Shown piece after piece: positions 21,956-32,676 of a DNA stretch of 64,000 nt; the first letter of the stretch is position 1; each line of letters starts with the position of its first letter. The position numbers and the translations under genes are program-made. This DNA comes from Dryocosmus kuriphilus. Its lineage: Eukaryota > Arthropoda > Insecta > Hymenoptera > Cynipidae. The DNA lies in assembly GCA_038277395.1 (NCBI GenBank), contig CM076191.1:28282583-28346582 (forward strand), written 5' to 3'. The notes under the pieces are model-generated. The model was not told the origin of the DNA and ran no database searches. It saw only the letters and a program-made list of their open reading frames with translations.

Positions 21956-23170
21956 TATTTAATTTACAAAAATTGATTTCATTAATTACATTTTTCCTTA
22001 CGTAACATCTGAAACGGTCACACTGTCGTATGTCTAAATAATTGAAATAGTATAGTATAAATGCAAGAATAAGTAGAAAAAACGAAAAAAAAAAACAAAA
22101 AAACTTAGAGATAAGGTATTTTAATACTAATAACTTTTATTTTTTCAGCAAAAAACATAAGAAAGAATGCTGTAATGTAATTAGTAAGTCACAACATATT
22201 TTTGTCAAATAACTTTTTTTCTTATGTAATAAGCAGTGGATATTTCTGCCGTGCAGGTTAAAATTAGACATTAGACTTATTATATAATTAAGACAGACAA
22301 TATTGTTTACATTTCCAGCTTATTTTAAAATTCTCCACACTGCCGAAGCCAAGAAACAATCTGCATCATATTATAATTATTCATACAATATAAATCTATA
22401 ATTATTGATACAAAATATAAACCTGTATTCAATGAAATTGTTAATATTTGTATGTAATGCAAACAAATTTGCATTCGTAAACTTATAATAGTATGAATAA
22501 AAAGTACACACAAAAAAATATTTTACTTGAAGTTACTCGTTTATCACCTTCCATTTATACTATACTGATTTAAATATTATGCTTCATTTAACCAAATGAA
22601 CGGTTCATATTAATTGAATTATGCATTATACATTCGATGAATTTCGAGCGGAATCTGACGAAATAAGTATTGAAAGTCATTAAAGGTTTTGTAAAGTTTT
22701 TATAAGTAAGCTTGTGATTATTATAGGTTAATAACTTTTCATACTTTCAGAAACGTTTTCTATTCCTCGGAAACATGATAAATATTTCATTTAAAATAAT
22801 AATTAATATTTAATTTAATATACACTTAGTAATTTATGCAAAGAAGTAACCTATGAATTTACGTTCCGACTGCTCCCAATATTAATGTAGTGTTGATTAA
22901 TTTATAATGAATTAAAAGTAAATATCAATTAGTATCATTCTAATTGTAAAATATTAAAAATCAATTCAAAAATAAGACTTAAATAATAAAAAATAAACCC
23001 TTCAAAGTGCGATATAGGTTATTAACTTAAAACCTTAAAATCCCTTATATATTTTAACCTTACAAACCTCCAATGTCTTGTATATTCCCTGGATCTAAAA
23101 CATTCCATATATATAATAATTCCTGCAAGTCATACACATAATTTCAGGACTATACATATATTTGTAGTAT
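21956..23170. other. AT-rich region, no gene
   Basis: No coding signal on either strand beyond short low-complexity ORFs. Confidence 0.5.
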
Positions 23171-23436
23171 TTAGTTCACCTGTCAATTTTGTAAACAAGG
23201 TAAACACTAAACGCATGCACACACATGCATGTGCATGAGAAGCTGAGAATCGACTCGACTGGACTCTCCAAAACATAAATTTGCTTGCAATCGTCGAGAA
23301 ACTGAACATTTGAATCGGTCATCTTCGCCCATCTTCGGCTTTTCACGAGGCACAGCCGCATCCGACATGTCGAGTGCGAGCGAGGAAATATCGAAGGTCA
23401 TAACAGAAAATCACGGCCCGTTCAGTTTGTTTACTC

Positions 23437-23450
23437 GTTGCCACGGAAAC
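23437..23450. promoter_or_regulatory. RFX X-box-like site
   Basis: GTTGCCACGGAAAC is a near-consensus inverted half-site pair for RFX factors, which drive ciliary genes. On the minus strand an open frame (ATG at 23401 or 23368) starts 36-70 bp downstream, about the usual distance. I do not recognise the 64-residue product, so the linked gene is unproven. Confidence 0.4.
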
Positions 23451-23455
23451 GATGA

Positions 23456-23499
23456 AACGTTCTAGAGGGCAGTACCTACCTATAGGCGAAAATGTTGTT

Positions 23500-23539
<40 letters not shown>

Positions 23540-23600
23540 CGTCCCCACCACTGACCCTAACCGCATCTATTGTATATAATATCTTTGCTTCAGTCGAACT
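23456..23600. repeat. (AT)n-bearing dispersed repeat
   Basis: An AT dinucleotide tract at about 23501-23535 is embedded in sequence shared with 16545-16665 (GGGCA..ACCTAC, then the AT tract, then CCGCATCTA...ATAATATCTTTG). An inverted partner lies at about 18025-18085. Confidence 0.75.
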
Positions 23601-24135
23601 TGGAACTGCTGCTCTGCGTTGCTGAACTCTGTTCCGCTACGTCCGTCCGATGTAAAGGCTACTGCTAAAAGGAGGAATGAAACCACCTCATGGCGTGACC
23701 AGGCCCCAGACCTCTCGCACCGTTAGTTTGCGCCCTCTTTTTTCCCTCGGTTTTCCCGCGATTCTTACGGAGCCAATTGGCTTAGAGCGAATTGGCGCCC
23801 CGTTCCCTTGTTTCTTACGCATGCTCGTGATTCAAAATTGATGCCCGAATGGTGGCGCGCTCTGTACATAAATGTAGGTACTGTGACGTCGAATTTCGAC
23901 GGAACAAAAATAATCAAAAAATTATGTACCTGTGAGCTAGAAGACGGTCGTAGCTTGTATTTTTCAAAATTTTATTACACTTTAAACATTTTGATACAGC
24001 TCCTTTTCCAACTTTTTGACGTTCAAATTTCAGTTACTTCCAAGGGATTGGTTGCCCCTTCTGATTTTTTTCCTGGAGGCTTCCCCAGCTTCCTGGTACT
24101 CGATATCCAGCCCATGAAATAATAGTCTGCTGATA
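23601..24135. other. GC-richer unexplained segment
   Basis: A GC-rich patch at 23600-23880 followed by an open frame (23808-24122, 104 codons) without a known domain. It could be a promoter and first exon, or part of a repeat. I cannot assign it. Confidence 0.3.
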
Positions 24136-25237
24136 GTTGACCGTGGCCACGGGTGGCGTTGGAGGTGCAACTGGCCCTGAATTTAATGTAATGCATGGGA
24201 AGACACAAAAACGTAGTTTTTAAATAACACGAAACATTTTAACACATTTTTTGTACATGAAGTTGAACTTTGAGCTTTTAAAATATATTTAAATAAACAC
24301 ATTAATATGAAAAAAAGGATAATACTTATCTTTTAGCGTAAAATTCTTTTTCAATTTTTGACGGCAAATTTAATTTAAAGTTTTAATGTAAATCTGCATA
24401 TTGAAATATTATCAATATTGTGTTGAGAAACAAAATTATTATTATCAACTATAAATTAACGAATTTAAAATTATTAAAATTATTATTCCATAACCTAAAT
24501 AAAATAGATCTATTTCAAAATTAATTGAAAAGTGAATTATCATTCACAGCTGATCAAGTGAAAGAATTTTAAAAACAGTACTAAGATTTGAAAATATTTA
24601 CTATTTATTTATGTTACATAAATAAACAAAGCAATTGATACTCTACATTGTAACAACTATTAAAAACAGCAAATAATAAAATCTTTATTTTGTACAAACA
24701 GTATTCATATAACACATGGAGTGTACTTTAAAATCACAGACTATTTATATAGGTGTACTTTTTTCAAGTAGCAACTAACTTTGCTGCTTTTTTTCTCAGC
24801 ATTGGCTTTTTTGCCTCAAACATCTTAATCTGCACGAATTGCCGCATTCTATTTCGCAAATAAAAAGTGATCAAGTACGCGTGAACATCTTTAGCATGCC
24901 CATAGCAAGGAAATTCAAATTGATGCTGTGTCACCTCATTTACAATTAATTCGAGCACATTGCTTCGATTGCAATGTTTAGCAAAGGAGGCAAAAAAATA
25001 TGACGTTTCCCGGAGCAAAACGCATATCCCGAATTACAATTCACGACGACACACTTTACCATTTTCACTTTTTTTTTTCTAAACGATGCAAAAAATTGTA
25101 TTATTCCCGAAAATATACAAAAGAAAAGTGGAAAACAGTTTTTTATGCGCTTAAATACAATTTTTCACATTTCTCCCATGTATTTTTACTAGTTCAGGGC
25201 CAGTTGCACCTCCAGTGCCACCTTGGCCGCTGTGGTC
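24136..25237 (-). mobile_element. Inverted-repeat DNA element with ORF tail
   Basis: Ends at about 24136-24215 and 25165-25237 are inverted: TTGACC...GGTGGC...GGAGGTGCAACTGGCCCTGAA on the left matches the complement on the right over about 90 bp. Inside, on the minus strand, is an 84-codon ORF whose C-terminal half is homologous to the ORF remnant at 26306-26626. Class unknown. The element looks like an internally deleted transposon keeping the 3' end of its gene. Confidence 0.7.
24764..25018 (-). pseudogene. Transposon-encoded ORF tail
   Basis: 84 codons, HCNRSNVLELIVNEVTQHQF ... HAKDVHAYLITFYLRNRMRQ, ending KKAAKLVAT. The homologue at 26306-26626 ends at the same point, which supports a genuine shared C-terminus. 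I do not recognise the family; the H-A-K...ITFYLRNR pattern resembles the C-terminal region of some transposon proteins, but this is only an impression. Confidence 0.55.
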
Positions 25238-25368
25238 AAGACTTGCGACGCTTACAACTCGAAGAGCCAAGGGGCTGCTTTCACCCTCATTTGAAATCCG
25301 CCATCTTTACTAGGTTTTTTACGTTTCTTACAGGTTTTTTATGTATATTACCGTTTTGACGTATTATA

Positions 25369-25446
25369 CGTATGAAACTTCGAGTGAGGTTTCTCTCGAA
25401 ACTTAATAATGCCAATCTTTCGAGCGCGGCGCTAAATGTTTCATGC
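25369..25446. repeat. Direct repeat flanking the 1.8-kb foldback, left copy
   Basis: AATGCCAATCTTTCGAGCGC ... GTTTCATG recurs in the same orientation at about 27440-27511, just outside the right arm of the foldback element. Confidence 0.8.
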
Positions 25447-25544
25447 CTAACAGGGTTGGCGGGTAGTCAGAACTGAAAATGTCGAAATGTTGACCGCCGT
25501 TGAGTGGCAGCGCTGGGTGTACTTTTAAGCCGAGAATCATTGAA

Positions 25545-27310
25545 ATGCATAGGGGAAAATACAAACTTGATTTATTTTAATTGTTAAAACACCTTGTTTG
25601 CATACGTTTATCTCAGGAAAATATTTCTTTTCATATTTCAAGTATCCAGTAAAGTAACAAGTACTGATAAAAATTAGGAGCCCATTATTCTTATGATCAA
25701 ATACGAATGCACTCCTTGCTCTTTTTGCAGAGTACCAATAATAATTATACAAAGTGAATTTGAAATTTTTAGCATCGATATATGTACATATTGTAAATTA
25801 TGAATATAGTCAATTTCAATTGAATTTTATTTTCATTAACATTTATAATGATTAAAAGAATAACGTTTAACTGAAATCAGTTGTAAAAATTTATATTTAA
25901 TTTTAAAGATAAAAAATAATGTATTTTGTGTCGTCTTAAAGTCATTGGAAAATCAAGATATTTATAAAAATGAATTATGTTATTATAAATATCAGTTGTT
26001 ATAAATATGCAGATATTTGTAGCGATTCACATTCTAAAAGATAGCATTTGGAGAATAAATAAATATTGATATAATTGTAGAATAAAAAAGTGCATTGATA
26101 AACAATATATTTGATTAAGAATAAGTTGAGAATAAATAAGATATATAATTTTAAGCAAATAAATATTATAATTTTTAATACGTGGTATTTAATTAAAATT
26201 TAAATATGAAAACATTTATTTACATGGCGTGTTCACGAATTTAAGCCTTTTCAATTTTTCGGTGTTAACATTGCGAAAAATTAAGTTATTTAAGTTGTAG
26301 CAAGGTTCAAAAGCTTTCAAAATCATCCAGTTGCTAATGGCCAGCTTCTTCGACATCCTAACTCTCGAATTTTTAATTTCTTAAAAAGAATAGAACAGTC
26401 CTTTGAGAAAAATTGCAATCTTAGCAATGTATTCAGTTTAGTTGTTAACGACGTGACTAAAGAAAATTTTGATTTTCTTTACCTCGATCACGCTAAAAGC
26501 GTGTTAGCCTATTTAATTCAGTATTACTTGTAAAACCGAATGCGACAATCTGCTAAAGTGAAAATTGTTGATCTAAAAAAGACTAACTTGGAGCAAATGC
26601 AACTGACAAAGCTTGCTACAACTTAAATAACTTAATTGTTCGCTATATTAACACCGAGAAATTTTAAAGGCTGAACTTCACGAATCACACCATGAAAATA
26701 AATGTTTTCATATTCAAATTTTTATTTAAATACCGCGCATTCAAAATTATAGTATTTATTTCTTTAAAATTGTTTATTTTATTTATTCTCAATTTATTCT
26801 TAATAAAATATATTATTTATTATTTTTTATTCTACAATTTTATCAATATTTATTTTATCTCCAAATTCTATGTTTTAGAATATAAATCGTTACAAATATC
26901 TGCATATTTGTAAAAATAGATATTTATTATAACATAATTCATTTTTATAAACATCTTGGTTTTCCAATTATTTTAAGACGAAACGAAATACATTATTTTT
27001 TATCTTTAAAATTAAATATAAATTTTTACAGTTTGTTTCAATTAAACGTTAATTTTATTAATCGTTATAAATGTCCAGAAAAATAAAATTCAATTGAAAT
27101 TTATATTAATACTCTGCAAAAAGCGCTAAAAGTCTATTCGTATTTATTCATGAAAATACTGGTTTCCTTATTTTTCATCAGTACTTGTTGCTTTATTGGA
27201 TACTTGAAATACTAAAAGAAGTATTTCCCTGAGACAAACATATGCAAAAAAAACGTGTTTTAACAATTAAAATAAATCAAATTTGTATTTTTCCCCATGT
27301 CAACCATGTC
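25545..27310. repeat. Long foldback element, arms about 700-770 bp
   Basis: The left arm (about 25545-26310) and right arm (about 26608-27310) are reverse complements at moderate identity over their whole length. Landmarks: TTTTAATTGTTAAAACACC at 25575 against its complement near 27255, AGTACTGATAAAAATTAGGA at 25660 against 27175, TTCACGAATTTAAGCC near 26230 against 26670. The loop contains a remnant ORF homologous to 24764-25018. The many AT-rich ORFs on the arms (for example 26692-26913) are artefacts. Confidence 0.85.
26306..26626 (+). pseudogene. ORF remnant in foldback loop
   Basis: Open frame from 26306 with FEKNCNLSNVFSLVVNDVTK, then DHAKSVLAYLIQYYL, one TAA (about 26531), NRMRQSAKVKIVDLKK and a terminal KLATT stop at 26624-26626. 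It aligns end to end with the ORF at 24764-25018. No ATG is visible at the expected place. It is degenerate. Confidence 0.6.
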
Positions 27311-27439
27311 AATACAAGCACAGGTCAGAGTTCATAACACGTTCATACAAACGTATAGAGTTGACGCCATTTTCATTTTTGGACCTGCTTCACAACACAT
27401 AAGGCATACATGCTTTTGACTGTACAATTGACTTCGCTA

Positions 27440-27511
27440 GACACGAGCAGGTTTCTCTCAGAAGTTAATAATGCCAATCTTCCGAGCGCGGCGCTAACGT
27501 TTCATGTGTAA
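27440..27511. repeat. Direct repeat flanking the foldback, right copy
   Basis: Partner of 25369-25446. It is cut by the mariner insertion that begins two bases later. Confidence 0.75.
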
Positions 27512-27512
27512 T

Positions 27513-28467
27513 ACGAGGCACGTCCAGAAAGTAAGTGTACTCAATTTATGTAGGCTTCAAAAAAAATTTATTAAAACAAAAACATAGTTGTTTACACTTG
27601 TGCATATGTAAGTTATTTTTCTCGACATAGTCACCATCCCTCTCGATGCAAGTGGTGAGCCGCGGGATCAATTTTTTGATGCCTGCCTCGAAGAAGTCTC
27701 CCGCCAGCTCTTTCGCCCACTTCTCCACCTCCCCCTTCACCTCCTCGGGCGTTGAAAACTTGTTTCCACCCATGTGCACCTTCAGGGAAGTGAAGAGATG
27801 GAAATCTGAAGGGGCCTGGTCAGGGGAATACGGGGGGTGTTTCAAAACTTTCCATCCAAAAGAGTCCAGGAGTTGCTTCGTGGCGTTGGCCGTGTGAGGT
27901 TTGGCATTATCATGCAGCAGGCAGACTCCCTTCTTCAGCATCCCCCTCCTTTTATTCTGAATCGCCCTTTTCAATTGTTTCAGCGTTTCAAAGTATCTTG
28001 CCGCGTTGATGGTCTCCCCATGACAGATATTCAATCAAAATTATGCCTTTATGGTCCCAATTTCGATTTTTTCCACAAGTTCGTCAGTCACAATTGAAGG
28101 TCTTCTGCTCCTTTGATCGTCATGCACGGAAGTACGGCCATTTTTAAATTCGCGACACCACTTGTACACACTCGTACGATTCATAGATCCATTACCGTAA
28201 ACAGTTTTCACCTCATTATAAATCTCAACTGGAGCTTTTCCCTTCACGAGGTAGCGAATGACGGCGTGAATTTCGCACTTGGCGGAAGATACGATCGACA
28301 TTTTTCGCGAGAAATGCTACTGCGTCAAGAGTTTTCAACACACTAACCTCGGATTGGTCTTGTTTTGAAGGAGAGGGGTCAGGCTACGCGGCAGTATTGC
28401 CAACATGTCGAAGAAGTATTCCCTACAGCTGTGAGAGTACCAGTACCCTTACTTTCTGGACCTCGTA
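27513..28467 (-). mobile_element. Internally deleted mariner element
   Basis: About 955 bp. The left end is TACGAGGCACGTCCAGAAAG and the right end is its imperfect complement (CTTTCTGGACCTCGTA), with a 4-bp gap in the repeat; TA borders both sides (TAATACGAGG and CTCGTAATA). The transposase is on the minus strand in two pieces. The central part with the first catalytic Asp is deleted, so the copy is non-autonomous. Confidence 0.9.
27546..28301 (-). pseudogene. Mariner transposase, central deletion
   Basis: The N-terminal piece (28041-28301) starts MSIVSSAKCEIHAVIRYLVK and includes SVYKWCREFKNGRTSVHDD and RSRRPSIVT, the helix-turn-helix region and linker. The C-terminal piece (27546-28034) includes ETINAARYFETLKQLKRAI, CLLHDNAKPHTAN (second catalytic Asp) and HPPYSPDQAPSDFHLF (third Asp, DD34D type). 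Between them the frame jumps from VEKIEIG to the residues before CHGETINA, so the first Asp and roughly a third of the protein are absent. It resembles the Himar/vertumnana-like mariner group by eye. Confidence 0.88.
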
Positions 28468-28485
28468 ATATTCTGGAAACACATG

Positions 28486-29184
28486 CCTGTTATCCATGTA
28501 GTTTTCTACACATGCGCAGGGTTGCACGGGTAATTTACCTTAGGTAATTTACGTAGTTTTTTACATGTAAATTACGTACGTAATTTACGTCCCTAGTTTT
28601 TTACATGTAATTTACGTTTCCAAAATGGCGGCGCCAAAAAATGAACATAACCTTCGCGAAGACCGCGAAAACGAAATCTTTTAAGAGTTTTAAGGCACTT
28701 AAGTGTTGCAAATTGTTCTCCTTAGATCTACTTTGAATTTGATGTTCTTTACTTTTTTTTAAAAAATGATTAGAGGATGTGTAAGGAATAAGTGAGAAAG
28801 TGAGGTTATATTATGCTTTCCCCCACCCTCCTAAATCCGTTATGTCCGCCATTTTTTACATTAATTACATTTTTTACGTATAATACGTAATTTACGTAAA
28901 TTACTTGAAAAAGTTCGAGTTACGCGTAACCGTGCAACCCTGCACATGCGACACATGTGCTATATACGGGAAGTAACTTAACCATTAACTTCCGAGCAAA
29001 ACTTGCTTATTTTCAGATATTCTAGTTTGGCCTGCTGTGTCTATTTTCCATGGGGAATAGACACATGAGACCAAACTAGTGTATTCGAAAATAAGCAAAT
29101 TTTTTTCGGAAGTTATTGGTTAAGTTACTTGCCGTATAATATGGCGCATGTCTCGCATGTGTAGAAAATTGCATGGATAACAGG
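28486..29184. repeat. Palindromic element interrupted by a hAT MITE
   Basis: Arms 28486-28516 plus 28951-29040 pair with 29045-29184: CCTGTTATCCATG at the left end matches CATGGATAACAGG at the right, and the ACTTAACCATTAACTTCCG block at 28977 pairs with 29105-29125. The hAT MITE splits the left arm. Confidence 0.85.
28517..28942. mobile_element. hAT-type MITE with exact 8-bp duplication
   Basis: 426 bp with ends CAGGGTTGCACGG and its complement CCGTGCAACCCTG, flanked by CACATGCG at 28509-28516 and 28943-28950. The interior is AT-rich with repeated TAATTTACGT words and a short GC patch around AATGGCGGCGCC. No coding sequence. Confidence 0.92.
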
Positions 29185-29189
29185 AGCAG

Positions 29190-29857
29190 AACTGGAGAAT
29201 ATTACTACATTAGCTCCGTGTTCACTTCCGTGAACTGAAACGGCTGAAACGTACACGATTTGCTTTGACGGGAAAACAGGCGTCCTATCTTTATTGAATC
29301 ATATGGGGATGGCTATTTGTCAAGCTCAGAGCAGAGGGCAGCAGCAAGTTTAGAGACATACCTGTGCAAAGACGGTACAGTAAAGTGAGTCGAGCACACT
29401 CGCGACGCTGAACTCAGACATAAATTTTTACGTTTAATGGCATTTATCCCATGTTTCCTCCCATTTTTGTCATTTTAAAAGCGACGTCCTTCTTTATTTT
29501 TGCATCCAAATGCCGCACACATACCCGTCATTTCGATAATAATAATTATTAAGCCAATTAGCCAAATAACATACGTTGGCACCGTCTGTTGTCTTCAAGC
29601 CCACTAGCGACCCTAGTGGCTAAAAGTGTTAGTCGCCTTCCCTATACGTACAATGACATACATACATGCCTCTGCCAACACCAAATTCATGCCAAATCCT
29701 TCCAATCAGAATACTTATGGTCAGCGCGACCTGGCGGCAGACCCTGTTTACTTTGTGCTTCGCTCCGATGACAGGCGATTTTCGTGGAGAAGAAAGTGAT
29801 CTGATGTTTGGAGGTGTTTTGTAATTTGAAAGATTAGTAGACAATTTTTATTAAAAA
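29190..29857 (+). promoter_or_regulatory. Upstream region of proteasome beta-2 gene
   Basis: No gene in it. 29570-29850 is less AT-rich and should contain the promoter and 5' untranslated region of the downstream gene; no TATA box is obvious. Confidence 0.4.
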
Positions 29858-31351
29858 ATGGAGTGCTCGATTGGAATTCAGTTTAAAGATTTTGTTCTCG
29901 TCGCTGCCGATATGACAAATGCGATGTCGATTGTGGTTTTAAAAAGCGGTGAGAAAAATTGTTTTAAGTTAACCTAAAAAATAGGATCATTTATTTCTAT
30001 ACTCTCATCTGCTCTTATTCGGTTTTATTTGTATTTTATTGTAATCAATTAACATTCCCTTAATTTTGGGGCTTTTGTATAAATTTATTTATTTATATAT
30101 ATTTATAAATTTTTTTCTTTCACTCTTTATATAGAAATTTAGTCTCGTTTGTTGATTTTTCATTTTGCGTGTTCATTTTTACATTCTCATCCTTTTATTG
30201 CTAACAAGCGTAAAAATTAATTTTTTATTTATAAACTCGCATTAGATTTAATAGCTAAATTATTCGTATGTGTCGTTTATTAAAAGAAACAAAGTTATCA
30301 AAATTTCATCTTTGTTTTTAAATAATTATTTACAATTTACAAGAGTTTTTCGAAGACGGCTAATCTAATCATTATTATTGGTAATAATAATAAATATGTC
30401 AGATGTGCATATCACTCTCATCAGATCAGTTGATTGCTTTACAAAAATGCGTCCGTGACTGATGATATAAACCGGGAGAGCCCTGTGCAGAATATTCAGT
30501 TTGGTACAAAAATCCAACTAAGAAAATATCTTCTACATATTGGGCTGTACCATCTTAAGTCTGAAGTATAATTTTTTTAATAATAGGGATTACCCGTCTT
30601 CAAAAAACTTGTTAATTTTAAGTTCAGTTTTTGTTCCTTTTTTTAAACATACTGGGATGTTTTGTTATAACAGAGACATTATAATTTATAATGTGAAAAC
30701 GTATTTTAAAAAATCATTTTTGAACCTCAGATGAGAAGAAAATTCACAAGATTTCTGATAAAATCGTGATGGCAGTATCCGGAGAAGCTGGAGACGCAAT
30801 TCAATTTTCGGAGTACATAAGCAAAAATATGCAACTCTACAAAATGCGAAATGGATACGAGTTGTCTCCGAAAGCTGTAGCCAGTTTCACTCGTAGAAAT
30901 CTTGCGGATTATTTAAGGTCCAACACGCCCTACTTCGTAAATCTTTTGATGGCTGGATATGACGATCAAACCGGTCCGGAACTGTATTTCATAGATTATT
31001 TAGCCTCTTGTATTAAAGTTCCTTATGCATCGCACGGATATGGAGGTTTTTTCTCCCTCACGATCCTAGATAGATTTCACGATCCTTGTAAGTTTTCTCC
31101 TTTTTTATAATAATCTCTTATAATTATGTATTATTTGAACATTTTTGTGAAGAAAATTTTATTTTATTGCAGCAATGTCGGAGGCAGAAGCTTACGAACT
31201 AATGAAGAAGTGCGTTCGTGAAATTCACAAGAGACTCATCGTCAATTTGCCTAACTTCAAAGTTCAAAAGATATCTAAGGATGGAATCACGGAACTGGCG
31301 CCGATAATGGCACAAAATCTGGCAGTAGAAAGTGCTGCAAAGGCTTCCTAA
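29858..31351 (+). CDS. PSMB2: Proteasome subunit beta type-2
   Basis: A non-catalytic beta subunit (beta-4 position) of the 20S proteasome core, in cytosol and nucleus. Three exons: 29858-29948, 30731-31087 and 31173-31351, joined at GT-AG sites with matching phase, giving 208 residues (family about 200). The protein starts MECSIGIQFKDFVLVAAD directly, without the propeptide and catalytic Thr of active beta subunits, as is normal for PSMB2. Conserved blocks include GEAGDAIQFSEYISKNMQLY, MRNGYELSPKA, FTRRNLADYLRS and ASHGYGGFFSLTILDR. No frameshift or missing residue is seen. A polyadenylation signal follows at 31407. Confidence 0.97.
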
Positions 31352-31406
31352 TTTTGCGATCCTTGTTTTATACGGAATCAATGTTCATATTCTATAATTT
31401 CAGTAA

Positions 31407-31412
31407 AATAAA
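31407..31412 (+). promoter_or_regulatory. Polyadenylation signal of PSMB2
   Basis: AATAAA 56 bp after the stop codon. Confidence 0.7.
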
Positions 31413-32676
31413 ATACATTTCAAAAATGTTTTTTTTTTTGACTTCCAAAGAATTGTAGTTGAAAGAAACGTCAAAAAGTGAAATTGAATATATTTCAAAT
31501 TTTTTCACTCGTACGAGTGGAAGACGTGAACGATTTTTAATTTGAAACTTGGATCTGATTATTTTCAACCGAGGAAAAGTAAAAAACTGCTTCAAATTTA
31601 AAGGACTTACAGATGGTATTTATTAAATATTTGGATATTTTCAAAGCGATGCCAAACACCAATTCGATTTGTACATCTAAAACATCGCATGTAAATATAC
31701 ACATAGATAACAATTTTGTCCTATGGAAGAGTAAAAATTAAATTTTGTGCGAAATTCGCCCTTGAGAAACAAATTTTATTCTTGCGTTGCCAATCAAATT
31801 TTTCTCCACTCGCACGTTATCGATCACACGAGCGGTAACATGTCAGAGAATTCTGCGACACTTAAAATGCTGTAAATAAGTTTTAGTTTGTTTGATTTTA
31901 GAAAAATATACATCTTCAACTACTATTGGTGCAAAATATTGTAAAAAGTAAAAAAAAGCCATTTTTAATTGCAGCGTATCGGTTCTTAAACTACATCATA
32001 TTACAAAACTTGAATGAAATTACAAGACTTGATAAAGAAAAATATTCAAGAACATTTCAATGATATAAATATTTTAAAAATTGAAAAATAATCCTAAGAG
32101 ATTGGAAGAAAGATAATAAAGATCCCTGGCATGTTTCCGATTGCAAAGATCGAACATCTCTCAGATTGAATAAAAAATCAAAGATGGAATGATTTTCTTG
32201 CGTGTATCAACAGTTAATTATCCTAATTATTACGGGCAGTGTAATACGTGAGATATCAGAAAAAACGTCTAGTATTTCACTAAATTTGAAGATTTAACTA
32301 CTTTTTGTCACATTAAACAGATAACAAGTCAAATAACGAAGTGTATCGTAACAAAAAGTACAATTTCATCGACGAGGACTGCAGTTTGTGGTAAAATTAG
32401 TACTCTTTTTGCTCACTGTGATGCCTTTTGTGTATGATTGACTAATGATAGCAGGGAAAGATCTTTAGATTAACCAGAACTTTTCCCTAAACCACGCCAG
32501 TGTGAAACATAGATAGAACTCTCATGAGTTAATTCGATGAATATATTATACATATATGGTCTCTTTTTATATGATCTATAATCTATGATACAGAATTTTC
32601 GTCAAGAGAGATGAATGAGTTACTGAAATCGGTATCTATGTTTCACACCTTATCACGAGTAATTAAGTATGTAAAA
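31413..32676. other. Convergent intergenic region and 3' UTR
   Basis: AT-rich, between the convergent PSMB2 and signal peptide peptidase genes. It probably holds both 3' untranslated regions. No other signal. Confidence 0.5.

Noticed and set aside
23808..24122. 104-codon ORF after a GC-rich patch
   Set aside because: No domain or splice support; it cannot be called a gene from this sequence alone.
26692..26913. 73-codon Phe/Ile-rich ORF
   Set aside because: It lies in the AT-rich right arm of a foldback and has low-complexity composition only.
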